Below, piece by piece: positions 34,642 through 43,048 of a DNA stretch of 64,000 nucleotides. The DNA is from VRUE01 sp963718755 (lineage in GTDB: Bacteria > Actinomycetota > Thermoleophilia > Solirubrobacterales > 70-9): NCBI GenBank assembly GCA_963718755.1, contig OY970376.1, positions 1,054,001 to 1,118,000 on the forward strand, written 5' to 3'. The notes beneath the pieces are model-generated. The model saw nothing but the letters and a program-made list of their open reading frames with translations. It did not search any database and had not been told where the DNA came from. Made by a program: the position numbers and the translations under genes. Each line of letters opens with the position of its first letter. The first letter of the stretch is position 1.

Positions 34642-35388
34642 ATGCCAGCCCAGGCCTACGCGGGCAAGGAGTGCGTCTGCCAGCTCCGCAAGGGGATCTG
34701 CGACCAGTCGTGTGTGCGCGACATGCTCGAGACCCCCTTTTACATCGCCTGCCTGAAACTCAAGGGACGGCGTTGCCTGGTGGTCGGCGGCGGCGACATC
34801 GGGCTCGAGAAGGTCGAGGGATTGCTCGCCTGCGATGCCGACGTCACCCTGATCGCCCCGATCGCCCACCCCGAGCTGGAGTTGCTGGCCGCGGAGGGAT
34901 CAATCGTCTGGGAGAAGCGGGCCTACACGGGGGCGGCGGACCTCGAGGGCGTCTTCATGGCAATCGCTTGCACCAATGACACCGACGTCAACATCGCCGT
35001 CTTCGACGATGCCGAGAAGCGAGCGATGCTGGTCAACATCGTCGACGTACCGCCGCTCTGCAACTTCATCCTGCCGGCGATAGTCCGCACCGGGCCGCTG
35101 GCGATAGCGATCTCCACCGCCGGCGCCTCGCCGGCGCTGGCGAAGCGGATGAAGCGCGAGGTCTCCGAGCTCTTCGGCGAGGAGTACGCGCGGCTGGCGG
35201 TGATCCTCAACGACGCCCGCGGCTGGGCGAAGGGGACGCTGCCGACCTACCAGGACCGCAAGGAGTTCTTCGAGGGCATCGTCAACGGCGATCCTGATCC
35301 GGTGGGGCTGATCCGGGATGGTGAAGAGGCGCGGGTGCTGGGGTTGATCGAGGCGGCCAAAGAGCGGGCTGCGGCGGCTCTGGCGTAG
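34642..35388 (+). CDS. Siroheme synthase: precorrin-2 dehydrogenase/sirohydrochlorin ferrochelatase
   Basis: A 248-residue enzyme resembling the N-terminal half of CysG (also Met8). It oxidises precorrin-2 with NAD and inserts iron to make siroheme, the cofactor of the sulfite reductase in this window. FYIACLKLKGRRCLVVGGGDIGLEKVEGLL is the NAD-binding start, and STAGASPALAKRMKREV is the conserved catalytic stretch. It lacks the methyltransferase half. ATG 34642 adds a 27-residue extension with four Cys (C11, C13, C20, C24) absent from most relatives; ATG 34723 would remove it. Neither has a clear ribosome site. Confidence 0.88.
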   Translation: MPAQAYAGKECVCQLRKGICDQSCVRDMLETPFYIACLKLKGRRCLVVGGGDIGLEKVEGLLACDADVTLIAPIAHPELELLAAEGSIVWEKRAYTGAADLEGVFMAIACTNDTDVNIAVFDDAEKRAMLVNIVDVPPLCNFILPAIVRTGPLAIAISTAGASPALAKRMKREVSELFGEEYARLAVILNDARGWAKGTLPTYQDRKEFFEGIVNGDPDPVGLIRDGEEARVLGLIEAAKERAAAALA

Positions 35389-35394
35389 GAGTCC

Positions 35395-35486
35395 CGTCAT
35401 GGCCCCCTGGCGGGAACCCGCATAGGAATCGCCTCGAGGGTCCTTGCCGGGGAGGGCTCCAATGTTCCCGCCAGGGGACCCTGACG
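35395..35486. repeat. Long inverted repeat C between convergent genes
   Basis: Arms 35395-35417 and 35464-35486 pair at 21 of 23 positions around a 46-bp interior. It starts 7 bp after the siroheme synthase stop and faces the marR stop at 35545, so a terminator role is possible. Confidence 0.75.
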
Positions 35487-35544
35487 CGCCTCCATTGTCA
35501 GAGCTGACCGGTTCCAAGGTTCCTCCGGAAATACCCTGTCCCGC

Positions 35545-36048
35545 TTAGCTCATGCCGCAGGCCGAGGAGCGGACTTGCTCGAGCATGCGGCGGAGCTGGT
35601 CCGCTTCGGGATCGCTTAGGTTTGCTGCGAAGGCGGTTTTTAGCTCGGCTACTACTACTGGGCGCATCTCTTCTAGTAGGGCTTGGCCGGCGGGGAGCAG
35701 GGTTGCGTAGCTGACCCGGCGGTCCGTTTTGCAGAAGGTTCGCTCCATCAGGCCGGCCTTGATCAGGCGGTCTACCAGCTTGGTCAGGCCGCCGCGGGTG
35801 ATCACCATCGCCTCTGCGAGCTCCCCCATTTTCATCCGCTGCTCGGGGGCGTCGGCGACGGTCGCCAATACCTCGTACCAAGGCAGGGGCGGGAAGTCGG
35901 ATGCCGCCAGGGCTTCCTGCAGGCGCCCGACGATCGCCGCGTGGGTGCGGGTGAGCGCGCCCCAAGCCTCGCCGTGAGGCGTGCCGGCGGACGTTGCCGG
36001 CGCTCCATCTGACGCTGCCTGGCTTGGCACGGTGGCTTGCTCGCTCAT
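35545..36048 (-). CDS. MarR-family transcriptional regulator
   Basis: A 167-residue winged-helix dimer. After a ~25-residue Ala/Ser/Thr-rich leader come the helices WYEVLATVADAPEQRMKMGELAEAM, the recognition helix region ITRGGLTKLVDRLIKAGLMERTF, and the wing TDRRVSYATLLPAG. It is divergent from the yceI-FMN reductase pair, and a palindrome overlaps the -35 box between them, so it very likely represses that pair and perhaps itself. Two Cys (in TFCKTD and SSACGMS) might sense oxidants. Confidence 0.9.
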   Translation of the reverse strand: MSEQATVPSQAASDGAPATSAGTPHGEAWGALTRTHAAIVGRLQEALAASDFPPLPWYEVLATVADAPEQRMKMGELAEAMVITRGGLTKLVDRLIKAGLMERTFCKTDRRVSYATLLPAGQALLEEMRPVVVAELKTAFAANLSDPEADQLRRMLEQVRSSACGMS

Positions 36049-36078
36049 AAAGCCATGATCCCAGATAAATATTGCCTA

Positions 36079-36091
36079 GTCAATAGTTGAC
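36079..36091. promoter_or_regulatory. Probable MarR operator
   Basis: GTCAATAGTTGAC is a perfect 5-3-5 inverted repeat, extendable by CT...AG. It overlaps the -35 box of the yceI promoter, so a bound MarR dimer would block RNA polymerase. Confidence 0.65.
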
Positions 36092-36114
36092 AAGCTAACT
36101 ACTTCTGCTATGAT
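36087..36114 (+). promoter_or_regulatory. Promoter of yceI-FMN reductase operon
   Basis: TTGACA (36087-36092), a 16-bp spacer and TATGAT (36109-36114) form a near-consensus housekeeping promoter. It is the clearest in the window. A ribosome site AGGAGAG follows at 36151, 7 bp before ATG 36165. Confidence 0.75.
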
Positions 36115-36164
36115 TGTTTCCAAGTCAAAGGTTTATTAAGCAACAAATCCAGGAGAGATTCGAA

Positions 36165-36716
36165 ATGAGCACGCAAGCGATTCAACAGCAGATCCCCGCC
36201 GGCGCCTACGTCGTCGATCCGGTCCATTCCTCGATCGGCTTTGCCGTCGTCCACAACGGCGTCTCGACCTTTCGCAGCGGCTTCGGTGGATACGAGGCGA
36301 AGCTCAGCGGTGGTGAGAGCCCAAGGCTCGAGGGCAGCGTCGACGTCGCCAGCATCCAAATCGAGGAGCCGCAGCTGAAGGGCCATCTCCTCTCCCCCGA
36401 GTTCTTTGACGCCGAGCGCTACCCGCAGCTGCGCTTCGAGTCGAGCGCACTGGAGATCGCCGAGGATGGCTCGGCGGCGATCCATGGCGAGCTCGAGATC
36501 CGTGGCGAGGCGCGCGAGGTCGAGGCAAGCGGCCGCTTCGTGCAGCTCGGCGCCGACCTGGCCGGCAAGCCTCGCGTCGGCCTCTCGCTGGAGGCGAGCG
36601 TGGACCGGCGCAGCTTCGGGCTCGACTGGCAAGCCGAGCTGCCGAGCGGCGGCGAAGTCCTCGACTACGAGGTGCAGATCGCGGTCGAGCTGGAGCTGGT
36701 CAAGGAGGACGAGTAG
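36165..36716 (+). CDS. yceI: YceI-family lipid-binding protein
   Basis: A 183-residue lipocalin-like beta-barrel of the YceI family, members of which bind polyisoprenoids or quinone-like lipids. It shows AYVVDPVHSSIGFAVVHNG, FDAERYPQLRFES and GELEIRGEAREVE. No signal peptide is visible, so this member is cytoplasmic, as in many actinobacteria. ATG 36165 has AGGAGAG upstream. Two bases separate it from the FMN reductase gene, and both lie under a MarR-type operator. Confidence 0.9.
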   Translation: MSTQAIQQQIPAGAYVVDPVHSSIGFAVVHNGVSTFRSGFGGYEAKLSGGESPRLEGSVDVASIQIEEPQLKGHLLSPEFFDAERYPQLRFESSALEIAEDGSAAIHGELEIRGEAREVEASGRFVQLGADLAGKPRVGLSLEASVDRRSFGLDWQAELPSGGEVLDYEVQIAVELELVKEDE

Positions 36717-36718
36717 CG

Positions 36719-37282
36719 ATGAGGGTGCTCGGGATCTCGGGCAGCCTGCGGCGCGAGTCGCACAACAGCGCCCTGCTGCGGGCGACCGCCGAGCGCCTGC
36801 CCGCCGGGGTCGAGCTGGTCCCCTACGAGCGGCTGGCCGAGATCCCGCCCTACGACGAGGACGTCGAAATGCGCGACGTGCCGGAGCCGGTGCACGAGCT
36901 GCGCGAGGCGATCCGCAACGCCGACGCAGTCCTGATCGCCACTCCCGAGTACAACCACTCGATCCCGGGTCAGCTCAAGAACGCCCTCGACTGGGCCTCC
37001 CGCCCAGCCGGCAAGAGCGCCCTCAACGGCAAGCCAGCCGCGGTAATCGGCGCCTCGAACGGAATGTTCGGCGCAGTCTGGGCTCAGGCCGAGCTGCGCA
37101 AGGTCCTGGGCGCGATGGGCGGCCGCGTCATCGAGGCAGAACTGCCCGTAGCCCACGCAGCAGACCTGCACCACGGGGACAAGCTGGAGCTCGGACCCGA
37201 ACAAACTGAGCAACTAGAGGAGATCCTCGCCGAGCTAGTTTCCGCCGCCGAGCGCGAACTCACTCCGGCAGCTCTCGCCTAG
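36719..37282 (+). CDS. NADPH-dependent FMN reductase / quinone reductase
   Basis: A 187-residue flavodoxin-fold oxidoreductase. ISGSLRRESHNSALL binds the FMN phosphate and TPEYNHSIPGQLKNALDW is the family signature next to the flavin ring. It likely reduces quinones, azo compounds or chromate with NAD(P)H. Cotranscription with a YceI protein under MarR control suggests a response to toxic quinone-like molecules. It converges with hlyIII, stops 6 bp apart. Confidence 0.92.
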   Translation: MRVLGISGSLRRESHNSALLRATAERLPAGVELVPYERLAEIPPYDEDVEMRDVPEPVHELREAIRNADAVLIATPEYNHSIPGQLKNALDWASRPAGKSALNGKPAAVIGASNGMFGAVWAQAELRKVLGAMGGRVIEAELPVAHAADLHHGDKLELGPEQTEQLEEILAELVSAAERELTPAALA

Positions 37283-37288
37283 CGAGCT

Positions 37289-38056
37289 CTACGAAGCCTC
37301 CGGCAGGGCGAAGAAAGCGATTGCTGCGAAGTGAGCTGCCGCGGCGAGGATCACCAGGGCGTGGAAAATCTCGTGGTAGCCGAAGACGCGCGGGCTGGGG
37401 TTGGGTCTCTGGGTCGCGTAAACAACCGCCCCCGCCGTATAGAGGAGGCCGCCGGCGGCTACCAGCAAGGTGCCGGTGACCCCCATATCGACCCAGAGCT
37501 GGGGAAAAGCGGCCACGGCGACCCAACCCAGTGACATGTATATGAGCGCCGCCACCCATTTCGGATGCTCGATCCAGATCATCTCCACTACCGCACCGGC
37601 GATCGCCCCGATCCAGACGACTACCAGGATCGCGTCGGCCAGCGGGCCGTTGAGGACGAGCAGGGCGAAGGGCGTGTAGGTGCCGGCGATGAGGAAGAAG
37701 ATCATCGAGTGATCGAGGCGGCGCATCCAGCGGCGCACGTCGGGCCGCTTCCAGTTGACCCGGTGGTAGAGGGCGCTGGTGCCGAGCAGGGCCGAGAGGC
37801 TGACGGCGTAGATCGCGACGGCCAGGGTTGCCTGGGGCGTCTTCGCGGCGATGATCAGCGCCGCGCCGAGGACGAGCGAGATGAAGAAGGCCCACTCGTG
37901 CGAGACGCCGCGCAGCCGCGGCTTGACCGAGGCGATCGCCTCGCTCGCAACTTCCTTTGCAGATTCCGCCTTCGCGGCGGCCCTTGCCCGCACCATCTTC
38001 TTGTCACCATAGAGGTAGAAGGGCGTGAAATCAGCGGGGTTTGCGGAATTGGTCAT
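37289..38056 (-). CDS. Hemolysin III / PAQR-family membrane protein
   Basis: A 255-residue seven-helix membrane protein. The conserved motifs are GVSHEWAFFISL (start of helix 1), SALYHR after helix 2, LDHSMIFFLIAGTYTPF, and FGYHEIFHALV, which together contain the His/Asp/Ser metal site of the family. Some eukaryotic members hydrolyse ceramides; the bacterial role is unclear. ATG 38056 gives a ~50-residue hydrophilic, Lys/Ala-rich N-terminus. The start codon lies inside a 24-bp palindrome. Confidence 0.9.
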   Translation of the reverse strand: MTNSANPADFTPFYLYGDKKMVRARAAAKAESAKEVASEAIASVKPRLRGVSHEWAFFISLVLGAALIIAAKTPQATLAVAIYAVSLSALLGTSALYHRVNWKRPDVRRWMRRLDHSMIFFLIAGTYTPFALLVLNGPLADAILVVVWIGAIAGAVVEMIWIEHPKWVAALIYMSLGWVAVAAFPQLWVDMGVTGTLLVAAGGLLYTAGAVVYATQRPNPSPRVFGYHEIFHALVILAAAAHFAAIAFFALPEAS

Positions 38057-38067
38057 GACAAATTCCG
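38044..38067. promoter_or_regulatory. 24-bp near-perfect palindrome between hlyIII and nrdJ
   Basis: The 24 bases are self-complementary at 11 of 12 pairs (CGGAATT...AATTCCG with TCATGA at the centre). It covers the hlyIII start codon and lies 62 bp before the ribonucleotide reductase start, so it could be an operator controlling either or both. Confidence 0.55.
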
Positions 38068-38128
38068 TCCGACTTGTGAACGATCCTCGACAGTCCCCCC
38101 TAATAGCCGCTTCGAGAGGAGAAGTTCG

Positions 38129-40960
38129 ATGTCCAAGACCGCCACCAGTACCCGTCCCACCGGTCTCGAGGGCCTGGCTATCGAACGCCGTTTCTCCTCG
38201 CCGGGAACGCACCCCTTCGACGAGATCGAGTGGGAGGTCCGCGACGCGGTGATCGGCGATCCCGCCGCGCCGGCCTTCGAGCAGCGCGGGGTCGAGTTCC
38301 CCAAGAGCTGGAGTCAGAACGCGACCAACATCGTCGCCCAGAAGTACTTCCGCGGGCAGATGGGGAGCGAGCAGCGCGAGAACTCGGTCAAACAGATGAT
38401 CGGCCGGGTCGCGGGGACGATCTCGGGCTGGGGGCGCGAGGGGGGCTACTTCGCCACCGATGAGGACGCCGATGCCTTCGAGGCCGAGCTGACCTCGATC
38501 CTGCTCAACCAGAAGGCAGCCTTCAACTCACCGGTCTGGTTCAACGTCGGCTTCGAGGAGCGGCCGCAGTGCTCAGCTTGCTTCATCCTCAGCGTCGACG
38601 ACAGCATGGAGTCGATCCTCGACTGGAACACCAAGGAGGGAATGATCTTCCGCGGCGGCTCTGGCTCCGGCATCAACCTCTCCAACATCCGCGGCTCGGT
38701 CGAGCCACTCTCCAAGGGTGGCCTCGCCTCCGGCCCGGTCAGCTTCATGCGCGGCGCCGACGCCTGGGCGGGGACGATCAAGTCGGGTGGCAAGACGCGG
38801 CGCGCGGCGAAGATGGTCGTCCTCGACGTCGACCACCCCGACGTCGAGCACTTCATCTGGTGCAAGGCGAAAGAGGAGGAGAAGGCGGGCGCCCTGCGCG
38901 ACGCCGGCTTCGACATGTCGATCGACGGCGAGGGCTTCACCTCGATCCAGTACCAGAACGCCAACAACTCGGTGCGGGTCACCGACGAGTTCATGGAGGC
39001 GGTCGAGGCCGACGAGGACTGGAGCCTGACCGCCCGCACCACCGGCGAGGCGACGAAAACGCTGCCGGCGCGCGACCTGATGAACCAGATCGCCGACGCC
39101 GCCTGGCGCTGCGCCGATCCCGGTGTCCAGTACGACACGATCATCAACCGCTGGCACACCTCGCCGGAGTCCGGCCGGATCAACGCCTCCAACCCCTGCA
39201 GCGAGTACATGCACGTCGACGACTCGGCCTGCAACCTCGCCTCGCTCAACCTGATGAAGTTCCGCCGCGAGGACGGCAGCTTCGAAGTCGAGGACTTCAA
39301 GCACGCGGTCGACGTCGTCTTCCTCGCCCAAGAGATCGTCGTCGGCTTCTCCAGCTACCCGACCGAGCAGATCGGCGAGAACGCCAACGCCTTCCGCCAG
39401 CTCGGCCTCGGCTACGCCAACCTCGGCGCGCTGCTGATGTCGGACGGCCTCCCCTACGACTCCGACGAAGGCCGCAACGTCGCTGCCGCGATCACGGCGC
39501 TGATGACCGGCCGTGCCTACCGTCAGTCGGCGGAGATCGCCGCCGGGGCGACCGGGCCCTATGACGAGTACGAGAAGAACCGCGAGGCCCACAACGGCGT
39601 GATGCGGATGCACCGAGACGCCGCTTACGACATCGAGCCGACCGGGATAAAGGCCGACCTGCTCGAGGCCGCGCAGAGGTCTTGGGACGAAGCGGTCGAG
39701 CTGGGCGAGGAGCACGGCTACCGCAACGCGCAGGCGACGGTGCTGGCGCCTACCGGGACGATCAGCTTCCTGATGGACTGCGATACGACCGGGATCGAGC
39801 CCGACTTCTCACTGGTCAAGTTCAAGGAGCTGGTCGGCGGCGGGCAGATGACGATCGCCAACCGCTCGGTGCCGCTGGCCCTGAGCCGTCTCGGCTACAG
39901 CGACGCCGAGATCGACCAGATCAACGCCTACATCACCGAGAACGCGACGATCGTCGGCGCGCCGGGACTCAAGGACGAGCACCTCGAGGTCTTCGACGTC
40001 GCGGTCGGCGAGCGGGCGATCTCCCACACCGGCCACATCGACATGATGGCGGCGACCCAGCCCTTCATCTCCGGCGCGATCTCCAAGACGGTCAACCTGC
40101 CGCAGTCGGCGACGGTCGAGGACATCGCCGACGCCTACACCCGCGGCTGGAAGGGCGGCCTCAAGGCGCTGGCGATCTACCGCGACGGCTCCAAGACCGC
40201 GCAGGCGCTGCGCACCGACGCGCAGGACGAGAAGGAGGCCGAGGCGGAGGTCGTGGCGCTGCCGCCGGAGCGCAAGCGGATGCCGCGCGAGCGCGAATCG
40301 ATCACCCACAAGTTCTCGATCGCCGGCCACGAGGGCTACATCACCGCCGGCAAATACGAGGACGGCTCGGTCGGCGAGATCTTCCTCACCGACATCGGCA
40401 AGGAGGGCTCGACGATGCGGGGGCTGATGAACGCCTTCGCGACGGCGATCTCGCTCGGCCTCCAGTACGGCGTGCCGCTCGAAGACTTCGTGCGCAAGTT
40501 CAGCTACATGCGCTTCGAGCCGGAGGGCATCACCGGCAACACGGAGATCCCCTTCGCCAAATCGCTGCCGGACTACATCATGCGCTGGGTCGCCAGTCGC
40601 TTCATCGAGGACACCGAGACGCTGGAGGAACTGGGGATCATGACCAAGGAGGTCCGGGCAAAGCAGGAGGCGGAGACCTCCCAGCTCGGGCTCGGGATCG
40701 CCACCGACACCGCCGGGCCGGCCAACGGCGGCAACGGCCACTCCAAGCCGGGCAACGGAAGCGGCGCCGAGAAGGCGAAGGCAAGCGGCGGCGAGGCGGT
40801 TCCGGCGGCGGCGGCCTTCACCGAAACCCCACCGGTCGTCCCGGCGAAGATGTCCGGCCTCGACCTCGGCCCCGCCTGCGAGCAGTGTGGCGGCATGATG
40901 CAGCGCACGGGCTCTTGCTACACCTGCTCAAGCTGCGGCAACAACACCGGCTGCGGCTAA
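38129..40960 (+). CDS. nrdJ: Adenosylcobalamin-dependent (class II) ribonucleoside-diphosphate reductase
   Basis: A 943-residue B12-dependent enzyme converting ribonucleotides to deoxyribonucleotides. ATG 38129 has AGGAG upstream. Active-site regions include FNSPVWFNVG, QCSACFILSVDDSMESI (first redox Cys), GSGSGINLSNIRG, the NPCSEYMHVDDSACNLASLNL loop with the radical-region Cys, and APTGTISFLMDCDTTGIEP. A linker rich in Gly/Asn/Ala leads to a C-terminal zinc ribbon CEQCGGMMQRTGSCYTCSSC and the redox tail TGCG. As no radical-generating subunit is required, the organism can make dNTPs with or without oxygen if cobalamin is available. No B12 riboswitch is visible in the 72-bp leader. Confidence 0.95.
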   Translation: MSKTATSTRPTGLEGLAIERRFSSPGTHPFDEIEWEVRDAVIGDPAAPAFEQRGVEFPKSWSQNATNIVAQKYFRGQMGSEQRENSVKQMIGRVAGTISGWGREGGYFATDEDADAFEAELTSILLNQKAAFNSPVWFNVGFEERPQCSACFILSVDDSMESILDWNTKEGMIFRGGSGSGINLSNIRGSVEPLSKGGLASGPVSFMRGADAWAGTIKSGGKTRRAAKMVVLDVDHPDVEHFIWCKAKEEEKAGALRDAGFDMSIDGEGFTSIQYQNANNSVRVTDEFMEAVEADEDWSLTARTTGEATKTLPARDLMNQIADAAWRCADPGVQYDTIINRWHTSPESGRINASNPCSEYMHVDDSACNLASLNLMKFRREDGSFEVEDFKHAVDVVFLAQEIVVGFSSYPTEQIGENANAFRQLGLGYANLGALLMSDGLPYDSDEGRNVAAAITALMTGRAYRQSAEIAAGATGPYDEYEKNREAHNGVMRMHRDAAYDIEPTGIKADLLEAAQRSWDEAVELGEEHGYRNAQATVLAPTGTISFLMDCDTTGIEPDFSLVKFKELVGGGQMTIANRSVPLALSRLGYSDAEIDQINAYITENATIVGAPGLKDEHLEVFDVAVGERAISHTGHIDMMAATQPFISGAISKTVNLPQSATVEDIADAYTRGWKGGLKALAIYRDGSKTAQALRTDAQDEKEAEAEVVALPPERKRMPRERESITHKFSIAGHEGYITAGKYEDGSVGEIFLTDIGKEGSTMRGLMNAFATAISLGLQYGVPLEDFVRKFSYMRFEPEGITGNTEIPFAKSLPDYIMRWVASRFIEDTETLEELGIMTKEVRAKQEAETSQLGLGIATDTAGPANGGNGHSKPGNGSGAEKAKASGGEAVPAAAAFTETPPVVPAKMSGLDLGPACEQCGGMMQRTGSCYTCSSCGNNTGCG

Positions 40961-41037
40961 GGTCGTATAACCGGCGCCTGACCGCACCCGCGGCTACGCG
41001 CCGTGCAGTGCACTGTCGCTCCGCCGCGTGCACGCCC

Positions 41038-41589
41038 ATGCTTGGTTCTACGACCTTAGTCACCGCATTGATTTTTGCCTCGTCGGCGCTCTCTGCTCCG
41101 GCAGCAATCCAGGTCGCCAGCTGCGATCCGGGGCCGGTGATGATCGGCAGCGGCAAAGCCACCTGGAGGCAGGAGTCCCTGTCGGCCGGCCCGCTGGGGA
41201 TTCGACGGCGACCATTGCGTGGCATGACCCCGCGCACGAAGCAGGAACCGAACGTCCTGGTCACCAAGGCGCCGATCCTGGTCGAAGGGGAGGATCCGGT
41301 GACGCTCAGCGTTCCGCCTCATCTCGCCCACCGCGTCTTCCTCTACTACGGCTTCCACGAGGGGCTCGACGGGAAGCGATCCACCTCCTTCAATGGATAC
41401 CCCGGCAGCTCGTCGGTCGAGTTCCGGCCCTGCACCGACAAGCCTCGCACCGTCTGGCCGGGAGGGATACGGGTCAAGGGACGCAAGCCGGTGCACCTAA
41501 ATGTGGCCGTCATGGGCCAGCCCGACCCGATCCAACTTCAACTCGGGCGCCCCTCGGTCTACGCCGGCTACCACCGCGGCTCGCGCTAG
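41038..41589 (+). CDS. Secreted protein of unknown function
   Basis: A 183-residue exported protein: signal peptide (LGSTTLVTALIFASSALSAPAA), then a short Cys-containing segment (ASCDPGPVMIGSG), WRQESLSAGPLG and a beta-rich body with VTLSVPPHLAHRVFLYYG and one further Cys (RPCTD) that may pair with the first. ATG 41038 is the best start; the longer frame upstream overlaps nrdJ. I recognise no catalytic motif; the two Cys and predicted beta content suggest a beta-sandwich. The end overlaps the convergent P450 by 4 bp. Confidence 0.65.
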   Translation: MLGSTTLVTALIFASSALSAPAAIQVASCDPGPVMIGSGKATWRQESLSAGPLGIRRRPLRGMTPRTKQEPNVLVTKAPILVEGEDPVTLSVPPHLAHRVFLYYGFHEGLDGKRSTSFNGYPGSSSVEFRPCTDKPRTVWPGGIRVKGRKPVHLNVAVMGQPDPIQLQLGRPSVYAGYHRGSR

Positions 41590-42929
41590 TTGAGAATCAC
41601 CCGCGCGTTATGCCGCGGGGTCTCGGTGATCGCGCGGCGGAAGATCCGTTCCGGCTTCGGGTCCGCCGGGCGGATCTGGCGGCGCTTGACCAGCTCCTTG
41701 AGGACCACGGCCATCTCGAACTGGGCGAATGAGGCGCCGAGGCAGCGGCGGACGCCACCGCCGAAGGGGATCCAGGTGTAGGTGCCGGGCGGGCGCTCGA
41801 GGAAGCGCTCGGGCTTGAAGCTCTCCGGGTCCGGATAGATCTCCGGGTTGCGGTGGGCCAGGTAAACGCTCGGCACCACGGAGACACCCGCCGGCAGCTC
41901 GTAGCCGCCGATCTCGACCGGCTCGGTGAGGCGGCGGATGACGATCGAGATCACCGGGCGCAGGCGCAGCGTCTCCTGGATCGTCGCGGTCAGATAGTCC
42001 TCCGAGCCACCAGCTTCGACCTCGGCGCGGAGACGATCGAGCTTCTCGGGGTGGCGACTGAGCCGCTCGACCGCCCAGGCAAGCGAGGTCGCGGTCGTCT
42101 CGTGGCCGGCGACGAGCAGGGTCAACAGCTCGTCGCGCATCTCCTCGTCGCTCATCGGACTGTCGTCCTCGTGCCGGGCGCCGACCAGCAGCGAGAGGAT
42201 GTCGTCACGTTCCTCCAAATTCCCGGCACGCCGGCACTCGGCGATCTCACGGTAGATCAGCCGGTCGACGCGGTCGATCCGCCGCCCGAAGGGCCCGAAT
42301 TGCCGGACCCGCTCGGGACCGACCAGGAGCAACGGCAGGAGCAGCCGCGGATTGGTGGTGAGATCAAGGAAATCGCGCAGCGCCTCGCGCAACTCGGCCA
42401 GCCTCTCGCCCTCGCGCACCCCGAAGACGGTGCGCAGGATGATGTCCAGGGTGATCGCCTGCATCCGCGGGCGCAGTTCGTAGGGAGTCCCCGCCGGCCA
42501 GCTCTCGATCTCCGCAGCCGCGATCTCGCCCATCGTCTCGACGTAGCCCTGCATCCGCTCGCCGTGGAAGGGCGGCAGCAGCAGCCGGCGCTGGCTCATG
42601 TGCGGCTTCTCGTCGAGGACCAGGACCGAGTTGCGGCCGAGGACCGGGGCGAGAATCTGGTTTCCCTCACCCGCGTGGAAGACGCGCGGGTCGCCGGTGA
42701 AGACCTGCTTGACCGCGTCTGGATCGGCCAGGATCACCCAGGTTCCTTCATAGGCGATCTTCAGCCTGAACATGTCGCCGTAACGGTCCTGGCAGGAGAA
42801 CAGCATCCGCCGCGCCTGGCGGGACCAGATCGCCGTCTGGATCGGACGGGGCAGCGGCGGGCCCGGCGGAAGGCGACGCACGGCCGGGCTAGTGGCCGTC
42901 GGCGGAGCCGTTGTAGTCGCTGCCTCCAT
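41586..42929 (-). CDS. Cytochrome P450
   Basis: A 447-residue soluble heme monooxygenase. The heme loop FGGGVRRCLG has the axial thiolate C396, the I-helix has AGHETTATS, and the K-helix ETLR. The N-terminus lacks a membrane anchor but has PPGPPLPRP, as in several bacterial families. Substrate is unknown. It is divergent from an esterase/lipase and has no ferredoxin gene nearby, so it relies on redox partners elsewhere. Confidence 0.95.
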   Translation of the reverse strand: MEAATTTAPPTATSPAVRRLPPGPPLPRPIQTAIWSRQARRMLFSCQDRYGDMFRLKIAYEGTWVILADPDAVKQVFTGDPRVFHAGEGNQILAPVLGRNSVLVLDEKPHMSQRRLLLPPFHGERMQGYVETMGEIAAAEIESWPAGTPYELRPRMQAITLDIILRTVFGVREGERLAELREALRDFLDLTTNPRLLLPLLLVGPERVRQFGPFGRRIDRVDRLIYREIAECRRAGNLEERDDILSLLVGARHEDDSPMSDEEMRDELLTLLVAGHETTATSLAWAVERLSRHPEKLDRLRAEVEAGGSEDYLTATIQETLRLRPVISIVIRRLTEPVEIGGYELPAGVSVVPSVYLAHRNPEIYPDPESFKPERFLERPPGTYTWIPFGGGVRRCLGASFAQFEMAVVLKELVKRRQIRPADPKPERIFRRAITETPRHNARVILN

Positions 42930-43048
42930 TGCGCCTTCTCACGCGACGTTACACCTACCAGTGCAACCCTCGTGTGAGATCCGTCCTTACTCAATCGGAA
43001 CTCGGCATTGCCGAACAAAGCCCCAATCGCATAGTCTGCCGCCCCGTC

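Noticed and set aside
38057..38128. Cobalamin riboswitch before the B12-dependent reductase
   Set aside because: Only 72 bp separate the genes, too short for the aptamer, and no B12-box-like sequence is seen.
42929..43048. Esterase start at TTG 42929
   Set aside because: It coincides with the P450 start codon on the other strand and would leave no promoter region; the residues encoded have no family counterpart.
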